A stretch of DNA of 64,000 nt from the NCBI RefSeq assembly GCF_051014445.1, contig NC_135136.1, positions 41,922,001 to 41,986,000 on the forward strand. Direction: 5' to 3'. The position numbers and the translations under genes are program-made. Every line of letters begins with the position of its first letter. Positions within the stretch are counted from its first letter, which is position 1. A model generated the notes under the pieces. That model was not told the origin of the DNA, searched no databases, and saw nothing but the letters and a program-made list of their open reading frames with translations. The DNA comes from Colletes latitarsis. Its lineage: Eukaryota > Arthropoda > Insecta > Hymenoptera > Colletidae. Below, in pieces: positions 37,901 to 52,900 of this stretch.

Positions 37901-40900
37901 ATTTCCGGATCAGGGGTTCCCAAACTTCTTTAACCGCGTATCGCTCGAACAAAGTTCTGTTAGCTTGTATACAGGATCCTTCGTTCCAAGACATATATTT
38001 ATTTAATTTACTTTCGTCCAATTGATCTTCATATACCCCAAATGCCTGGAATCGCTGGACTTCGTCTAAATCTCTGTCTAAATTCCTCTCGACGGGATCC
38101 AAATTTCAAGCTTCATTTTCTCTACCGTTCTATTATTTCAGTTCTAACCCTGTCGATCCACGTTCGACGAAGATCGATTCTCAGAGAGAGGACGCGTCTT
38201 GAACAGCGGGATGAGCATTCCATCGATCGGAACGCGAGAATTTGGTACTCCGTTTCGTCGACGCGACGATAATCGTCGGTATTCGCCGTTGGCAAAATTA
38301 ATCGCGAGCCCGGGTAAAACGATCTACTCGACATTGGAAACTCGACATCCGGCCTGCGCGCGCGTTTCTCTCTCGTTCCCTCTCGCCGTCTTTCCTCCGG
38401 CCTCTTTATCACTCTTTCCCCGGCTATTTCTCCTCTTTTTCTTCGTTCGTTCGCTACGATAGCAACGTTAACCAGCTGCCTACTTAGAGAAGCACGACGA
38501 AACGAGAGAGAAGCTGGAATGGGGCAGAATACGCGCACACTGACGCGTCGACGCCACTTACTCACCAACCACATCCCGTCTTTCGGCCTTCCGGCTTGCC
38601 TGTAACTTTCGTGGAAACGCCTCTGGCTTCCTTCCGGTCGTTTATCACTTGCTAGACGCTCTAAACGTAGATACGCTGTCCCACGTATGCTCGTTTCACC
38701 CCTGACCATCCCTGCCACCTCATCCTATCACCCTTTGTCCCTCTTTCCTCGGGTATCGGGATCACTCTGCTATTTCGCGAGCTCGGGATCGAAGATGACC
38801 CGGTTAACTGCACCGGGGGCTTAATGTACAGCTGAATATTAGGAGTAGAACGTGTTCTACCCCAGGTCGAATCATCCCAGATTTTCCAAGTAAAGGAAGA
38901 TCGACATTTTTCTGGGGACAAACCGGAATGGCTCGTTAAAGCGCGCGAAAGAATCGTACGGCTCGCGCGTATCGCGGCCCGATAATGGGAACGCGTACGT
39001 ATCGCGTTCCGTTCGCGTGCTCGTTAATTAGCTTCCCTCGCGGGGAACCGTTCCCGCTCGGGCGATCCTCTTCTCCGACGTTTTAATTTTCTACTCGCGA
39101 TCAGTAAATTCACAAACGTGCTTCGGTACCTGTTGAACGAACGAAGACGGAGAACGAGGGGTGTAGGGACGTGTACGGCGCACGCGCGCACACGTGTTAG
39201 AAAGAGAGACAGAGATAGAGGAGATCAAGAGGAAAAAGAGAGAGGAGAGGAGAAAGGAAGAACGTTACGAGCGGCCTTCCGCCGGAAGGGGACTCACACA
39301 CCACGGAGTTTCTAGTTCCTGTCACTCGGGACGGACGGGAATATAATTCGTGGCGGCTCGAAAATCTCCTTCGCGTTTCCTTGATATAATTATCGTCGTA
39401 CGTCGAACCGACGACCGACGGGAAGTCGCGTTTAAATCTGTAACGCCGCTAGTTCCGCTAATTATGCTCCATGCCCATTATCGTATTAAAATAATACGCT
39501 GGAACGATCGCTGCGTCGATAGATTTGACGGTTTTGCTATTAATCTGCCAACCATTTTACCACCTGCTTCGAAACCTATGCAGCGATCGTCGCTTTTCGT
39601 CGAATAAGTTGTAGCACAGACGAGGAAATTTTCTTTTTTCTCGCCGGAAAATTTCAACACCTATCCCTTTTTTGATTCATAAGAAATTTGCTTGACGCTC
39701 CATCGAAATGTTGCTTGATACTTTTTAGCAGTCAGATTGTGCCATGAAAGTCCATAAGGTGTAAGGTCTACTAGTATATCTCTTCTGTGGCCGTAGGTTG
39801 TAGGTTGACATCGATCGCGTTTCTCGACCGAAGATAGCATGCTGTTGAACCTGCGGCGATAAAAGGGCCCTCCATCCCTTCGCTAGACGGGGCTCTTTTT
39901 CACGGCTACTCGTCTTGCGCTCTTCGAGTTTCCAGCTGTCGTGACACGACTTCGTGAAAGGGTCTGAAGCATCGCCGACAAGGGGGAGGCGAGCTTTAAC
40001 GAGACACAATCGATCTATCCTGGCTCGTATCGGTATATTCAGCCGCGCGAAAGAAGAAAAAAATGATTTCGGGTAGACAGAAAGGCACGAGACTAGCATA
40101 ACTTATCGTACTCGCGCTACCAAATTCTGATCAGTCTCAACCTTCGATTTCTCGTTGTATTTTGTGCGATATTACATGTTTTTCTATTTAATGCCTTTTC
40201 AAGATCTTTTAGTAACAGGTGAAAACATCGGACGTTATTTACATTGCAATCGTTGCTGTATTTCGATTACACAGCGACCTTCCACAATTTGCTTTTTAAA
40301 TTTTTTCGTTCGATGTTCCTCTTTTTCCACGATAAACATGTTTACGAAGTTATAATATGAATTATGCATCGACATGCAAAGTTGCAAATGTGGACTCGAC
40401 CGACGACGGTCAATTTGACGATCGTAAACGGACTGGTAGCAGAGTCGTTCTCGAAATAAACTATTATGCAGGATGTTTTGCTCGTAACAGGTCACCCGAC
40501 TCGTTTCTTCAGTCCCGACGACACGAAAAAATGTTCCGTATATAATTTGAATAATTTTAAGGGGTGGATACACCACGAGAAATATTTCGTCCTTTTTTTC
40601 TAAATTTCACAAGTTAGTGGATCCTCTTAAAAGGGGCACAGAAGGCACGCTTATCGTTTTCGCGAACAGAAAATGTATCGCGGGCGTAAGTTCGGGTCAT
40701 CGAGCGGCTCGTAAGAACACCAGACGGCCGCTAGAAAAAGAGGAAAAGGTAGAAGACGAAGAAAAGGAATGGCGGAACGGCAAGAAAACGGCAGGCTAAA
40801 AGAATCCGCCGGATTTCCGCTCGACGTTAAAGCGCCTATCGAGGCCGTTGCGCAACGCGCGTACACGCCCGATAACGATGCCGGCCGAGGAAATGCCTCC

Positions 40901-43900
40901 AATCGCAATAATAGATTTCGTTCCTCGAAAACAGATCGATCTTCTGTCGGCGGTCCGCGAGAATCGCCTCTGATCCTCGTCGAAAACGTTCCACGTCGAT
41001 ACGATGCTCTCGCAACTTCCGGCGGGCATTTTCTTTTCTTAAATATTTGAACAGCATTCGAGGAGTTCCATTTTAATAATATTCTCGTTCAGAGTTCGCG
41101 CACGACGGTGTCCCGTAACGAATCGGGCGCACAAAATTCGCTAAACGCTTGCGGAATCACGTACAAGGCGTGCCACGCGTCTTTTTCTGCGCGAGCCTTC
41201 GTCGTCTTCCTTTCACGAGACGTCGTATCTCGTTCTCTTCCCGCTCGACGCGCGGAGTCCAGGCCTGACCTAAGTCAACTAGGTTTCGTGATATCCGACA
41301 TCCGGTCTGGATCATCGTTTGCCAATAAAAAGTATCGCAACAAGAGATACCGACCCCGGCTCTATTCACTAACGTCCCGACCATTCGCTGTGCCGCGATT
41401 CTTTATTATCGACGTACAAACAGATTAAAACTCTTCTCCGCCTCTAACAGAATGCATTAAACCGATCGTATGTCCTCCTAATTCTGAAATTGAGTTTCAA
41501 TCCTTTCTTTTGCTTTTCTATAATCGTTGGAAGAGCTGATTAGACTCTATGTTGTAATTTCAGCGTTAGCTCGTAGGAAAGATGGTCGACCATGGGTGTT
41601 TCTGGAGAGCTTGCGTTAAAATCGTTCGGTGCAAGAGCCATTGAGGCGGCGATAAAAACGGCTAGTCGGGCGCTTTCTACCGATGGAATTTCCGTTGAAT
41701 TTTAAGAAAGGCCAAAATGCAGCGATGAAGCAGGGTAGGGCCGAGAGAAGTGTACATACACACGTTGAACGTGGACGCGCGTGGGCCCAGCAACGTGGTC
41801 GGAGCTGCTTTCTACGCGCGGGCGAGAAATGCTCGTTGCACACGCAGCCGGACACACGCGGATGCCGTGCACCGCGACTCGATACGAATTTTACGCGTTA
41901 CTATCACCCACATACAGCTCCGATATTATTGAATCGGATATAATTTATGCCTCCATTTGCATTCGAAACGTAACCGCCGGACCGAAAGCGGTTCCGTCCA
42001 ACTACCACACTTCGCCGCCTGTCGTCTCGTTTTCCTTTTCCTTTTTCTACCGGCTCTCGATCTCCGGTGAATTAATATTGTAAGTTACGCCGCGATATCC
42101 TGTCGAGTTTGCCACTCGATCGAAGAGACGACGGGAAATGTTAAAAGTCAAGCATCGGAGACTCGCCCAACGCTTCTCGTTTGAACACCGCGGCGTGCAC
42201 CATCGATGGCCCACGCTGAACTTTCCATTCAGCCCGTTTGATAGTTCGGGTTTCCAGCAGACACGTTATTATGGCACATTTTATAATACCATTGGTCGAT
42301 ACATTAAGATGTTTTATCTTATTGATACTAATTTGTACGGAAATTAATAGTGGAAGTTATAGCTCGATCTCTGAAACAGATATTGCCACTTATTAGATCT
42401 TTTACTAGCGATTAATTAATTTGATGGAAGCCTTTTGGTAACGGGGTAAAATTTCATTATTCACGTCCACTTTATAAGCGACAGCGGAACAATAATAGAT
42501 TTCGCGTCTTTTTTCGTACTCCTCCACAACTTTCACAAACCTATAATGCAAATTTTATGCACTGGTTCATGTTTTCTATATGTGCTTCATTGCAGAGGAA
42601 GCAAAACCAGTCTTCAGCATTAAGAAAAATGCTGACAGTTTATGATCCTGCTGGCACGACATAGAAACGATAATAATTTTTAGTATATTATCGATTTACT
42701 CTCTTCCACGATCTTTCCAAACCCTTCGATTCCGAATAGTTTAAATTCAACATAAAATTCGATGGATATTTTTAACAATTTCGTTTTGTAAAAATCTAAA
42801 ATCTTATCGCCAGATGGTGTGTGCAGTTCACCGACCCACTATAGATAATTCCGCGACCCAGTTTTAGGTCGTGACCCATAGGTTGAGAAGCACTGTTCCC
42901 TGCTATGAAAATCTAGGCGAAAAACATTCCGACTAGATTCGTGCGATAATTAACAAACCTATAACTCCTATCTATAACTTCTGCAAGGATGATGGCGACG
43001 AAAGGGAAACGACACGTTGCAGATCGCCGTAGATCAGCGTACGGATGCGAGGTTCCAGGAAACAATCGAACGTTGCTCGAACGACGATCGGGAACGCTCG
43101 AGTTCGAATAAATCAAACAGTTCCCACGCACGAAAATCTTCCAAAGATCTTGCGCAAATAACGCGACCATTCGGAGGCGAACCATTTGCCTAGTAAATCA
43201 TTTCGGGGCCGCGGCGCGCCGTGGGTGGATTTCACGAGAGTGTATACTTGGGAATTTTTGTTTACCGGGGAATTTGCAGGCTGCTAATGGCATCGCGACG
43301 CCTACGGTCTCCGAGGCTAGGCAACCTGTAGCGTTCGCGTGCTACCGCGTAAGGCGAGGCTGCAAAGAACGGCTACCCACCAGTTTAACTCCTACGGGAA
43401 AGAGAAGGAGACCAGTGATGGGACCGACTCGATAATTCCTTCGAATTTTCGAAAAAAAAAGAAAAAAACGAACGATAACATTATCTTCCATTCTTTTCTT
43501 TGAGCAACGATCGAGATCGAGTGCTCTACGATTAAGATTTTAATTGCAAACGGCTTATAAGAAGGAACTGCCTATTCTCCCCCGGATAAAAACTCCTACG
43601 CGAGCACCTCTCGTTATTATTATTTAAAAAGGGGTAAGGGTCCGGTCGCCTGGCGCTGGTCACACCTACGAGAAAGAGAAAGAAAGTCGAGGAACCGGCG
43701 GAGGTTCGGAGCGGTTTTATACGCGTTCGGCCGTTTGATCGAGACGATCGATCGGCGGCCAACTGGATCGCCGCTACTTCCCCGGCGAACGAACCAATGA
43801 ACCAACGAACGAGTTCACCTACGCGCGGCTTGCACGGCACGGAGCCGCGCTCAGCCCCTTAAGGATTCGACTCGAATTCGCTGATAATCGTATTCAAAGT

Positions 43901-46900
43901 CGCGGAGGAGAAAAGAGGCGGGGCGGCTACCGTGACGGGACTGCTAAATTAATTCTCGTGCCTTTTCTTTCTTCTTTTTCTTTTTTTCGTTCCCTCTTTC
44001 TCTATCTCGTCTTTCTTTCGCGATGCAATTATGCTCGCGCGGCGACGAGAACTTCCCTTCGATTTGTATTCCGCCCGCGGCGCGATAGAACGCGGAGCCA
44101 TTCCGTGATAACGCACGGCGCATTCGAGGACGCCTACCGCCGGCCACGAGAAATCGTATCGGAAGAGGACAACAACAACAACGACGTGGAAAAATATAAA
44201 AATACTCACGTCTTTGCTGGGCACGCAGAGCGGTGTTCCTTCTTTGACGATTCCGGCCTCGACCATCACACCCATCACGATAGGATCTCGGGAGTTGAAG
44301 ATGTACTGAAATAGAAACGAGTGGCCTTTCAGAACGAAATCTGTCCGCGAACGCCACCGACTCCGACAGGGACGCTTTTAACCCCCTTCGAGGAGGCTGA
44401 CACTACGCCCGACCGACCGAGTTACGGACACACCGGACACGCTTGCGGATCGCGCAAAATTCGACCCCCATTTACGCGAATATTATACTTCTACAACAAT
44501 TTCATTGAGAAAACTAGGATAACGAGTCTTTATTTAGACGGTACGATAAATCTCCCGGTTTGTCGATCAGTGATTCATCGAGAGACGGGTAGATCTCCTC
44601 GATCGGTTACACAAGTGCCAAGAACGCTTGGCGTACACCATGTACGGAAATCACACGAACGCTATTATCCAACCATATTCGTCCAACGCTTATAGATGTT
44701 CACCGCGCCCACTGATCGACCCACCAGCGCCCAAAGAGTTAACCCTCGAGTGGGCACGAAAGAATTTACTAGACCCACACTATAGAATACATTACGTACG
44801 CTGCCTAATATAATTTGGCTGATTAATTAAATTTGAACAACTTAAATATACTGTTTACGGGGCAATTGGTATTTATACGTGATTGAAAACAAAAGAAATG
44901 GAAAGTTTGACCCAAGAGAACGATTACCCCCGTCCTTTTAACGACGTTATAAGGTGTACCAAAGAATCTGGTAACGCACCTGCGGCAAAACACGAAGTTT
45001 GCAGGGGAACACGGCGATATGCTTGAATTCGTCCCGCTTGCGCTGTTTCAGTTCTTCTCTGTAAGCGGTGAACTTGTCGAAGAGGTGGTAAATGATGTCC
45101 GCCTGGAAGATCTTCACCCCAAGGGAATCCGCCAATTCCTGGGCATCTCTCTCGATCTTCACGTCGAACGCGAGAATCGTAGCATACCTGCAAACGGTCG
45201 TTTAACACGTTAACTAAAATCGGAGCTTGACATAGTTACGACGAGAATTATTTTCACTGCACTTACTGACTATCGTGCTCCAACATGATAGACGCCTTCA
45301 TGACATCCTTCTTGACAACGGGACCGATACGAATTCCAGCGTACTGCAACGTAAACGATAACATCGATTTAATAATAACTAAATACAGAATTTTTGAACA
45401 AAAAAATGATCCAAGACCGCGAAAAAGATCGCTCAGGAGCCGGACGGCGAAACGGGAACGGTCGATTCGAGCGTGTCGGAGTTCCGTACTTGGAAGGAAA
45501 ACAAAATATTAGGGTAAAACATAAACCACTGTCACCGTAACATAAATACAGTGGAACGCTATGTATGTAAGCGTGTGTCTGTTTGGCTGCAGAAATAACT
45601 AGTGACGCATGCTGTCCGGATTCGGCTGGCCGGTGCCACGAGACGAAACGAGACGAGACGCGACACGTAGAAATAAACGCGCCTACAAACAAGCCTGTCC
45701 CGCGATCTCGAATCTCGATCATCGTTCGATCGACGCGTCGATCAAGAACACGCCGACTAAAGTTAGCATCGAATCTCGCCAGTGTCTAGTAGAAATTAAA
45801 ATTAGCTCGACACGTTCTGCGCCACGTGGGGTCAACGGTGACTCACGATATTTATCCGAAGCAACTCTCTCGCTACGTCTACAGCCGCATTCTTCGATGC
45901 AATGTTGATTGTTGTTGTTGTTATTATTGATATTGTTACTATTATTACCATCGTCGTTAGAACGGAGAAGATAAACCACCTTTTTACGATCGCGCATCGC
46001 ACTTTGCACCCTCCATAGTAATATATCGCGATGTATCACCGCGAAAAAGTATTCAAAGTAGTTCACGAGCAAACGTTGAACGCGTTAAAATCTCGAGCAT
46101 GTGCAAGAGGAATTAAGGAAATTATGATGTTCGCGAGTCTGTAATCCCGAGACTGTGAGATCATGGATTTACCGCGTCGAGACAGCGTTCGTTTCACCGA
46201 GTGGCTGTAAATATCTCGAGGGATGAATCTGCTCCGTTTTACTGGCAATAAAGATAAAAATGAAGTATTTACGATACGATCTAAGTAGTGTTTATGGTAC
46301 TGTTTACAAGACTCGAATACATATTCCGAGTTAATTACTATATGGAGCAGTGGTTGTCGAAAAGAAAAGACACGTTTCTGCGTCTAAAATAGACGGTAGA
46401 AATTTACGCGAACGTTAATTTTAGAACAAAGAATAACAATTGAAAAACTCCATTTGTTAAATATCTGACTCGGCAACGCTTGAGGATTTCTTTCCAGCCG
46501 ACGTACCCTAACTTTTGGACGATAATGTACGACTAATTGCCCGTGGATAAAGTGGCCACGCAGCGGTTCGTATATTTACAAGCTAATTTTCGAGCCGAGA
46601 CATCCGGAGAGTCCGATAATCATTCACCGAAAGCAGAGAGAAAAGAAAAACAGGACAAGAAGAAGATGATACCGGGAACTTTCTGAGATTAGGGTTTTTA
46701 AGACTTCCGGTGCGCCGTCGCATTCCGATATTAGGACGAGATACGACTGGCTCGTGTTTCTTTGCGTGGACCATCGTAACGCGTTTCGTCCATGTCATAA
46801 ACGTCTGACGTACCACTGGACGCATGTTAAATTTGTCCCTCTTTATCGGTAGAAACCATAATGCAGCCATGCTTGATCTTTTTTTTCTCTCGCGCCACGT

Positions 46901-49900
46901 ACACACGCGTTTCTCTCATAATTTAACCACTGTAAAAAAATAAAAATAAAAATTCATCGTCAGTAACAGATAGACGAAACATGTTTGAACATCTCTTAAA
47001 AGAAAATATTAAAATAAAATTTGTCTTATCTGATAGCAGAGGCTCCGAGCGAGTACGGGATCGTTATGAACGACCCTTTAAGTTTCACGGACTGGCAGCG
47101 CAAACTTGGTTGAAACCCGTGACCTTTACGTAATGTATGAATGAACCGGCGGCGATGAACGAGGGGCAGAGGGGAGAGGAAAGAAAAACGCGAGCCAATT
47201 AGAAGGCACCGCCGCTCCGATAAACGAGCCTACTCACCGAAACACCGAGAGCTAGTCATGTTTCATTGATGAACGGTGAATTGTGATACCATCCGCTGGA
47301 AAAAGGTAAAAGGACCGTGGCTCGGTGGAATGAATGAAAAAGAGAGAACGGAAAAAAAGGGTGTAGCGTGGGAGGTGGCAAACGAGAATGAGAGATCGCT
47401 GGTGGGGGGCAGAGACAATTAATGACGCGTCAAATACCAACGTGTGCGTGTCTGTGAAATAAAGCAAAACGATACCGATCTAAAAATAACGCACGAAAAC
47501 CAATGTCAAACCTTTCGCCGCGATAAATTTCGTACGCGAGTTTGAAAAAGCTTAAGGCGTTCTTTACCGCGCCAACGGATACATTTTGCGCAAGATACGC
47601 GACGATAAACTCGATTAGAACGACCACCGGGGGATGAAGAAAATCTCTTCTGTTACGACAATCGAAGGCATCGAGTTTCAAAACAACATCACACTTTTCG
47701 ACGCTGTTCAGGGTGTTAGAATTTGCAATAATGGATACATTTGGACGCACTGGAGATCCCGTCCTCCCAATTAGGTCGCTAAATCGAGATACGTTTTTCC
47801 TGTATTTCTTCGTTCCGTAGATCCGCACTGTGTAATTTATATTTCCCTCATTTGTAATTTAAATCATTGTTTTCCAAAGTGGGCAGCTCGACTCCCTGGG
47901 TACCTGTAGAAAAATGTAGATAGTGTGAATTCTTAAATTCATTCCTTTATATTAACACATTCACGACGCGTGACCCGTATCTGGGTCATTTACACAATGC
48001 TCGAATCGGCCCGCGTGACCCACCGCTGTGTCACTATCAGATTCCATGATATTTTCGTAACTTTTATGTGGAAAGGACATTTTGTTCGCTGCAAAGGGGT
48101 TGGATATCCCTTTCTGGTTCCTTCAGAAGGAAATCTTTAACGGCCATTCGGAAGAATTGGCAGGAATTCGCGACGATTTGGCAATAGGTTCGCCCGAGCG
48201 GAACAGATGCTACATATCGAAGGGAGAGAAGGCAAACGGAGGGAAATAGAAAAGAACAAAAAGCTACGGATAAAAGGGGGACGAAGGTAGGGGAAAGGGG
48301 AAAGAGAAAGCGGAGGGAAAGAGACGAAGGCTCACGGAGAAAAGACGGACGACAGATGTTGCCGGCGAAAGAAATGCTGGTACAAAACGGGAGGAAGTTG
48401 AGAGGAAGAGAGAAACAGAGGGGTTCGAAGGAGAAAGAGGGACGCTTCCGGCATTAAAAACCGGCCGGCAGGTCACGGATCCTCGTCAGCCTCTCGTCAT
48501 AAACCGCGGAACGTTTCCCGAACAAGGAAACTCTAATTTATCAAACTTGCAGCGACTCTCGAAACTGTTGCGACAATTGTCGAATGAGAAATCGAATATT
48601 AAAGTAAGATCGTCAACAAATAACGGGGGTACCCGATAAAAGCGATAGAGCTTTGAAAATTTGTTGCTAATCTCTGTTCTCTAGGCCCTAGGTAGATATG
48701 GTTTGTTACACTAGATCGGGGAAAAACTTTGGAAACTGGTAAGCTAGATAAAAAGTGGAACGCGTCGATTTTTCGCGCGTGTCCGTGGAGTCTGTGTGGC
48801 GGCGTGGTTGGTTCCGGTGCATCGTGGATCGTGACGAGCGGACGGAGGTGCAGCTCGCTCCTCTTCTGCAGCAGGAAAAGATGGCTCGTTTCCTCGCATT
48901 GTTTTTAACCGCGGTATATAAGCAGCTATACCGGGACATGGGAGCGGATATGCGGAGCGCGGACACGCGAGTGCACGCTCTGTCGGCCGTGTGCTGGCAT
49001 CCTACGATCCTATATACGCGTTTTCACGACGCGAGAAGAAGCCGCTCTCCTCCGTGGATTAGCGGCTGAAAGGGAGAGAAATAAACGACGTTGACCGACA
49101 ATCTCGAAATCTTTACGGAAACTGACCTGAACGACAATGTTTGGCCGCACGCTGTTAACTGATACTTGTGTTGCTTCGGTAATACGTCGAGCTCTTTTTC
49201 CCAGAGATCGAACCAAACGGTTTGATCTTTCGTTATCCTCGAAAGCTATTAAAAAGGATGCGTTTTCGTAACTACTTCGATCCTGGTTTTTTCGTTCTTG
49301 CGATCCAAGGCGAACGGACGAAGATCGACGAAACAGGAAATGGAAATCAAGCGTCGGGCTGTGCGTGTCTCGCGAAAAATCGACGCGTTCCACACGTATA
49401 TCTGGCTTTGTTCTCTACCCGTTCTTATCTAGTCACTCCTATCTATTACATAATCGTTTCCATTCGAGGAATCGCTACGAAGACTGAACCGGACGAACTA
49501 ATGCAACCAGGGGAGGAGGTGTACCTGACGATTCCCTGTGTCAAAATGCAGTCTTTCGGAGAAACGTTCGCACGCAGTCGCGGCAACGAGCCGAGCAAAA
49601 AAACTGGAAGAAGAATATTACGATTTACTACCTCTGAAAGCTTCGCAGACATCTAGAAAGTGTCTAATTTAATTTATAAATTAGAAGCGTCACTAATTTC
49701 ACATTGGCTACCGTATTTATTAATCGAGAAACTTACCAACGAAATAACGAAGATATTCGAGTGGTGTTAAAGAATATTTTCTTGGAAGAAGGTGACCAGG
49801 GAAGATCCCACGATCCTTTGACGTAAGTTTCGGATCTAGGACCCGCCGCGATCCTTCTCGTTCCTCAGGGATACTCTTTTCGCTCGAAGCACCGAAACGT

Positions 49901-52900
49901 TAATTTCTACGTGCCTGCATTACAAACGCGACAGGTAATTATTAATCGATGCGCGTGGCTCGTGGCTCGTTCCAAGAAGAATAGCGCGTGTCCCGGTTAA
50001 ACTATTTATTCTGATCCTGCTCGCCTAAACAGGACGAGGACAGGAAGACGCTCGGCAAGAATCTTCAATTCGCCAACGCCATCATAATCAAGCGGATATG
50101 CGTACGTATGCGCTTGAAGCTGTAACAAAGCGACTCGCTTCGTAAAATATTAAACGTTCCTCTTCCAAGCGGTAACTCGTCTCGCAAAATCATGTACACC
50201 ATAAGCCAATTAACGTAATCGAGTTTCGAATTAACGCTGCATATTTTTCAACGCCTTTGGGTTTTCGAACAAATAGCGAATGTTCGGTGTAAGGTATATT
50301 GGGAAAGGTCGTTGCATAAATATACAGATTACATGACAAACTCGCGGTGTATGCAGCGAAGAAACTCGAACCAGTGGTAGTGTTTTTCTAAGTTTCCACG
50401 TTGCCATCGAGCCTAATGCAACGGAGAAAATTGGGACCGTAGCTGCCCAAAAGGAGTTGCGAACAATAAAGTCCGTACGAACGAGGCCACGAGCCGACGC
50501 GTGCTCGTTCCATCGAACGGGACCGAAATATCGATAACCGTGCCCTCGTCCGCCCACGCGTACCACCGAAAAAAGAAAGAAGCCAATTTTCGAATCGACA
50601 GAGAGCATTCCTGGCCCGGTGCACGACATTCGTGGCTCTTCTCTGGCGCAACACGCGCCTTATAGACCGAACGACGGACAAACGCACACAGCGAGGGTTA
50701 CGAATCGCGACGTACGTCCGCCCGTTCGTCGATCCGTCCGTCCACCCACGATGCTTTTGCTCCGAGTGTGGGCAGTTTCCTGTACGTTGGTCACGTATTC
50801 CTTTTTCCAGCCCACACGCGTCCGTGTCTCTGTGTGTTGGCAGAAGAGAGGCCTTCCCGGAGAATCTCTATGCCGCCGCGGGTTTGGCCCGCCTTGGTGC
50901 GTCTCTTTCTATCACGTCGGTAAACGAAAGAACGGAGACCGAGAGAGAACCAGAAACAGGGAGTGACAGAAAGAGGGAGACACCGACTGGTCCCCCCCTC
51001 CCCCTCCACTATCGCTTCCACGCGCTCATCGTTCTCCCTCCTGCGTGCCATATGTAAAAGCATACCCGCATTGCCAGTCGAGTGACGGAGGGACCGTACT
51101 TACGGCTGGATGCATGCGTGCGTGTGTCGCGTATGCCTGCGATAAAACGTGACGTCACAGACCACGTGATCGTACGATACGGTGGGGGCAGCCCATTCAT
51201 AATCCGAGGAAGGACAGGCTTAAGGCCGTTTCGGACGTTACCTCGAGAACCGAACGCCGTGACTGCTTTTTTTTTTTCTCTTCTTCGTTTTTTTTCCCCT
51301 CCTCTCTCTCTCTCTCTTTATCGTGCAAATCACGGTTGATGCACCAACGACGACCGATACAGGAACCGTGCGTTCCGAATATCTTCGAACGATAATGCTC
51401 GAACCGTAGACGCGAAACTCGTGCGATCAGCCACGTCAGCATCGGAGATGTTGCTTGGTGTGCTCCCTACGCCTCGTACAGGAGATCGAGCACTCTGCTC
51501 AATAGTTTTTAGCGCTATAGAATAATCCTATCGTCCCATCATTATGCGTTCCGTTTGCCATTTAAATACAGATGCTTTTGGACGCGAGACATCGGCTTTA
51601 TAGCTTGCTTCAGAAGAGATTCGGAAGACCTTGGCCTGGTAAGACTCACGCGCGAATTTGCCGTGAAAATCGATGGATCGATTAGCGTGATTACAAACTC
51701 TGCACGAATATCGATTAGTTCTTGTTATCCTCCTGCAAAATATAAATCTTGAGTAGACTGCATCACGTATGCAGCAATCTAATGTATGCGTTTCCACGAC
51801 ATCGCGACATCTAATTTTCAGATTCCGCTTTATTAATCCAATTGCCAGAAGACGCGACAAATGTTTCAGTTGAGGCAGAACTATCCAACATAAATGGACT
51901 CACGAGCCACTTTGCGAGGGAGAAAGACTCGTCTCATCCCTAATTAATAATATAATATCGCTGTATTTGTTTCTACGTTCCAACTGCAGGAATACTTTCG
52001 TGCCTCGCTGTATTTCATGCAAAAGGATATTTCGCGCGTTAAATTGCGAAATCTGAAAGTCTGCGAGCGATGAAAAATCATGCGACATACAAGACACCCT
52101 GTGGAAGCCTATAAGGCGTGCCCACGGATGCACAACACGGCTGATAGCACGATGGATCACAACTACAAGCACCGTATGCGACCAATGAGTCGTATCCTGC
52201 TAAACTGTTAAGAAGGAAGTGGTTCGTTGCTGCTGTTCTCTCTCCCTCTCCATCTCACTCTCTCCCTCTTGTCATCCTTTTCTCTCTCTATCCGCACGCA
52301 TAATCTCTTTGTCAGTTCCACGGTCTATCTTTCTGCTGGAAGCTCTGTTCAATCCCGCGGTTACGTTTCACTTGCTACTTCGTGGTTCCATCATTCAATA
52401 TAAAGATCGCGCGAAAGGTTGATGAAAGAAACGCCAACAAGACGTGTATTAAAATACACGTGTAATTAATCCTGTAATGGCACACTGGGGCCTTTCATAA
52501 TCCCAGCAAAATCTTCTCTATACAGTAGAAAGCCATTCATAGCACATAAAAAAGGGGGAACACACTGTTGCATAAAAAAATAATTACGTTTTTTAAAATA
52601 TGAACTATAACGCCATCTACCATACCAGCAAGGAACATAGAACGGACACCTGTTAATCATATTTGGTACTCGTTGCATAATCATATGACGCCATTTTTAA
52701 AATAATCACAACCTTCGAAAAGAAGGATAGAGTAACGAGATTAACCAATTTAAACCGAACAAAAATTACCGACGATAGGATAGACTGCGAATCCAATCTT
52801 GTCAGTCCATAAATTGCATGGAAAACTTCATAATAGTGATTGAAATCCACCTCCGCTACAATTACAGCCCGTTCGCTCGATTCGATATATATCGATTCGA

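Larger units (their letters stand above)
34256..44209 (-). other. eIF5B intron 13 (9.95 kb)
   Basis: The largest intron of the window, bounded by AAAGAC|GTGAGTATT and TTTTTACAG|TTCGTGG. It contains a hAT-like end (37908), a hAT terminus (42820-42895), a relic of the 23.6-kb element (39645) and CpG-rich patches. I found no convincing nested gene on either strand. Confidence 0.85.

Noticed and set aside
3530..44760. Scattered TTAACCCTT/TTAACCCTC sequences (about 3523, 35626, 37748, 44738) as piggyBac ends
   Set aside because: Too short, with no conserved continuation or inverted partner. Only the 47952 copy has the fuller palindromic structure.
48755..49069. 104-codon plus-strand frame starting MERVDFSR, mirrored by a minus-strand frame with the same start at 49393
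   Set aside because: The shared start comes only from the 23-bp inverted repeat. The two translations are otherwise unrelated, so this is not a duplicated gene.
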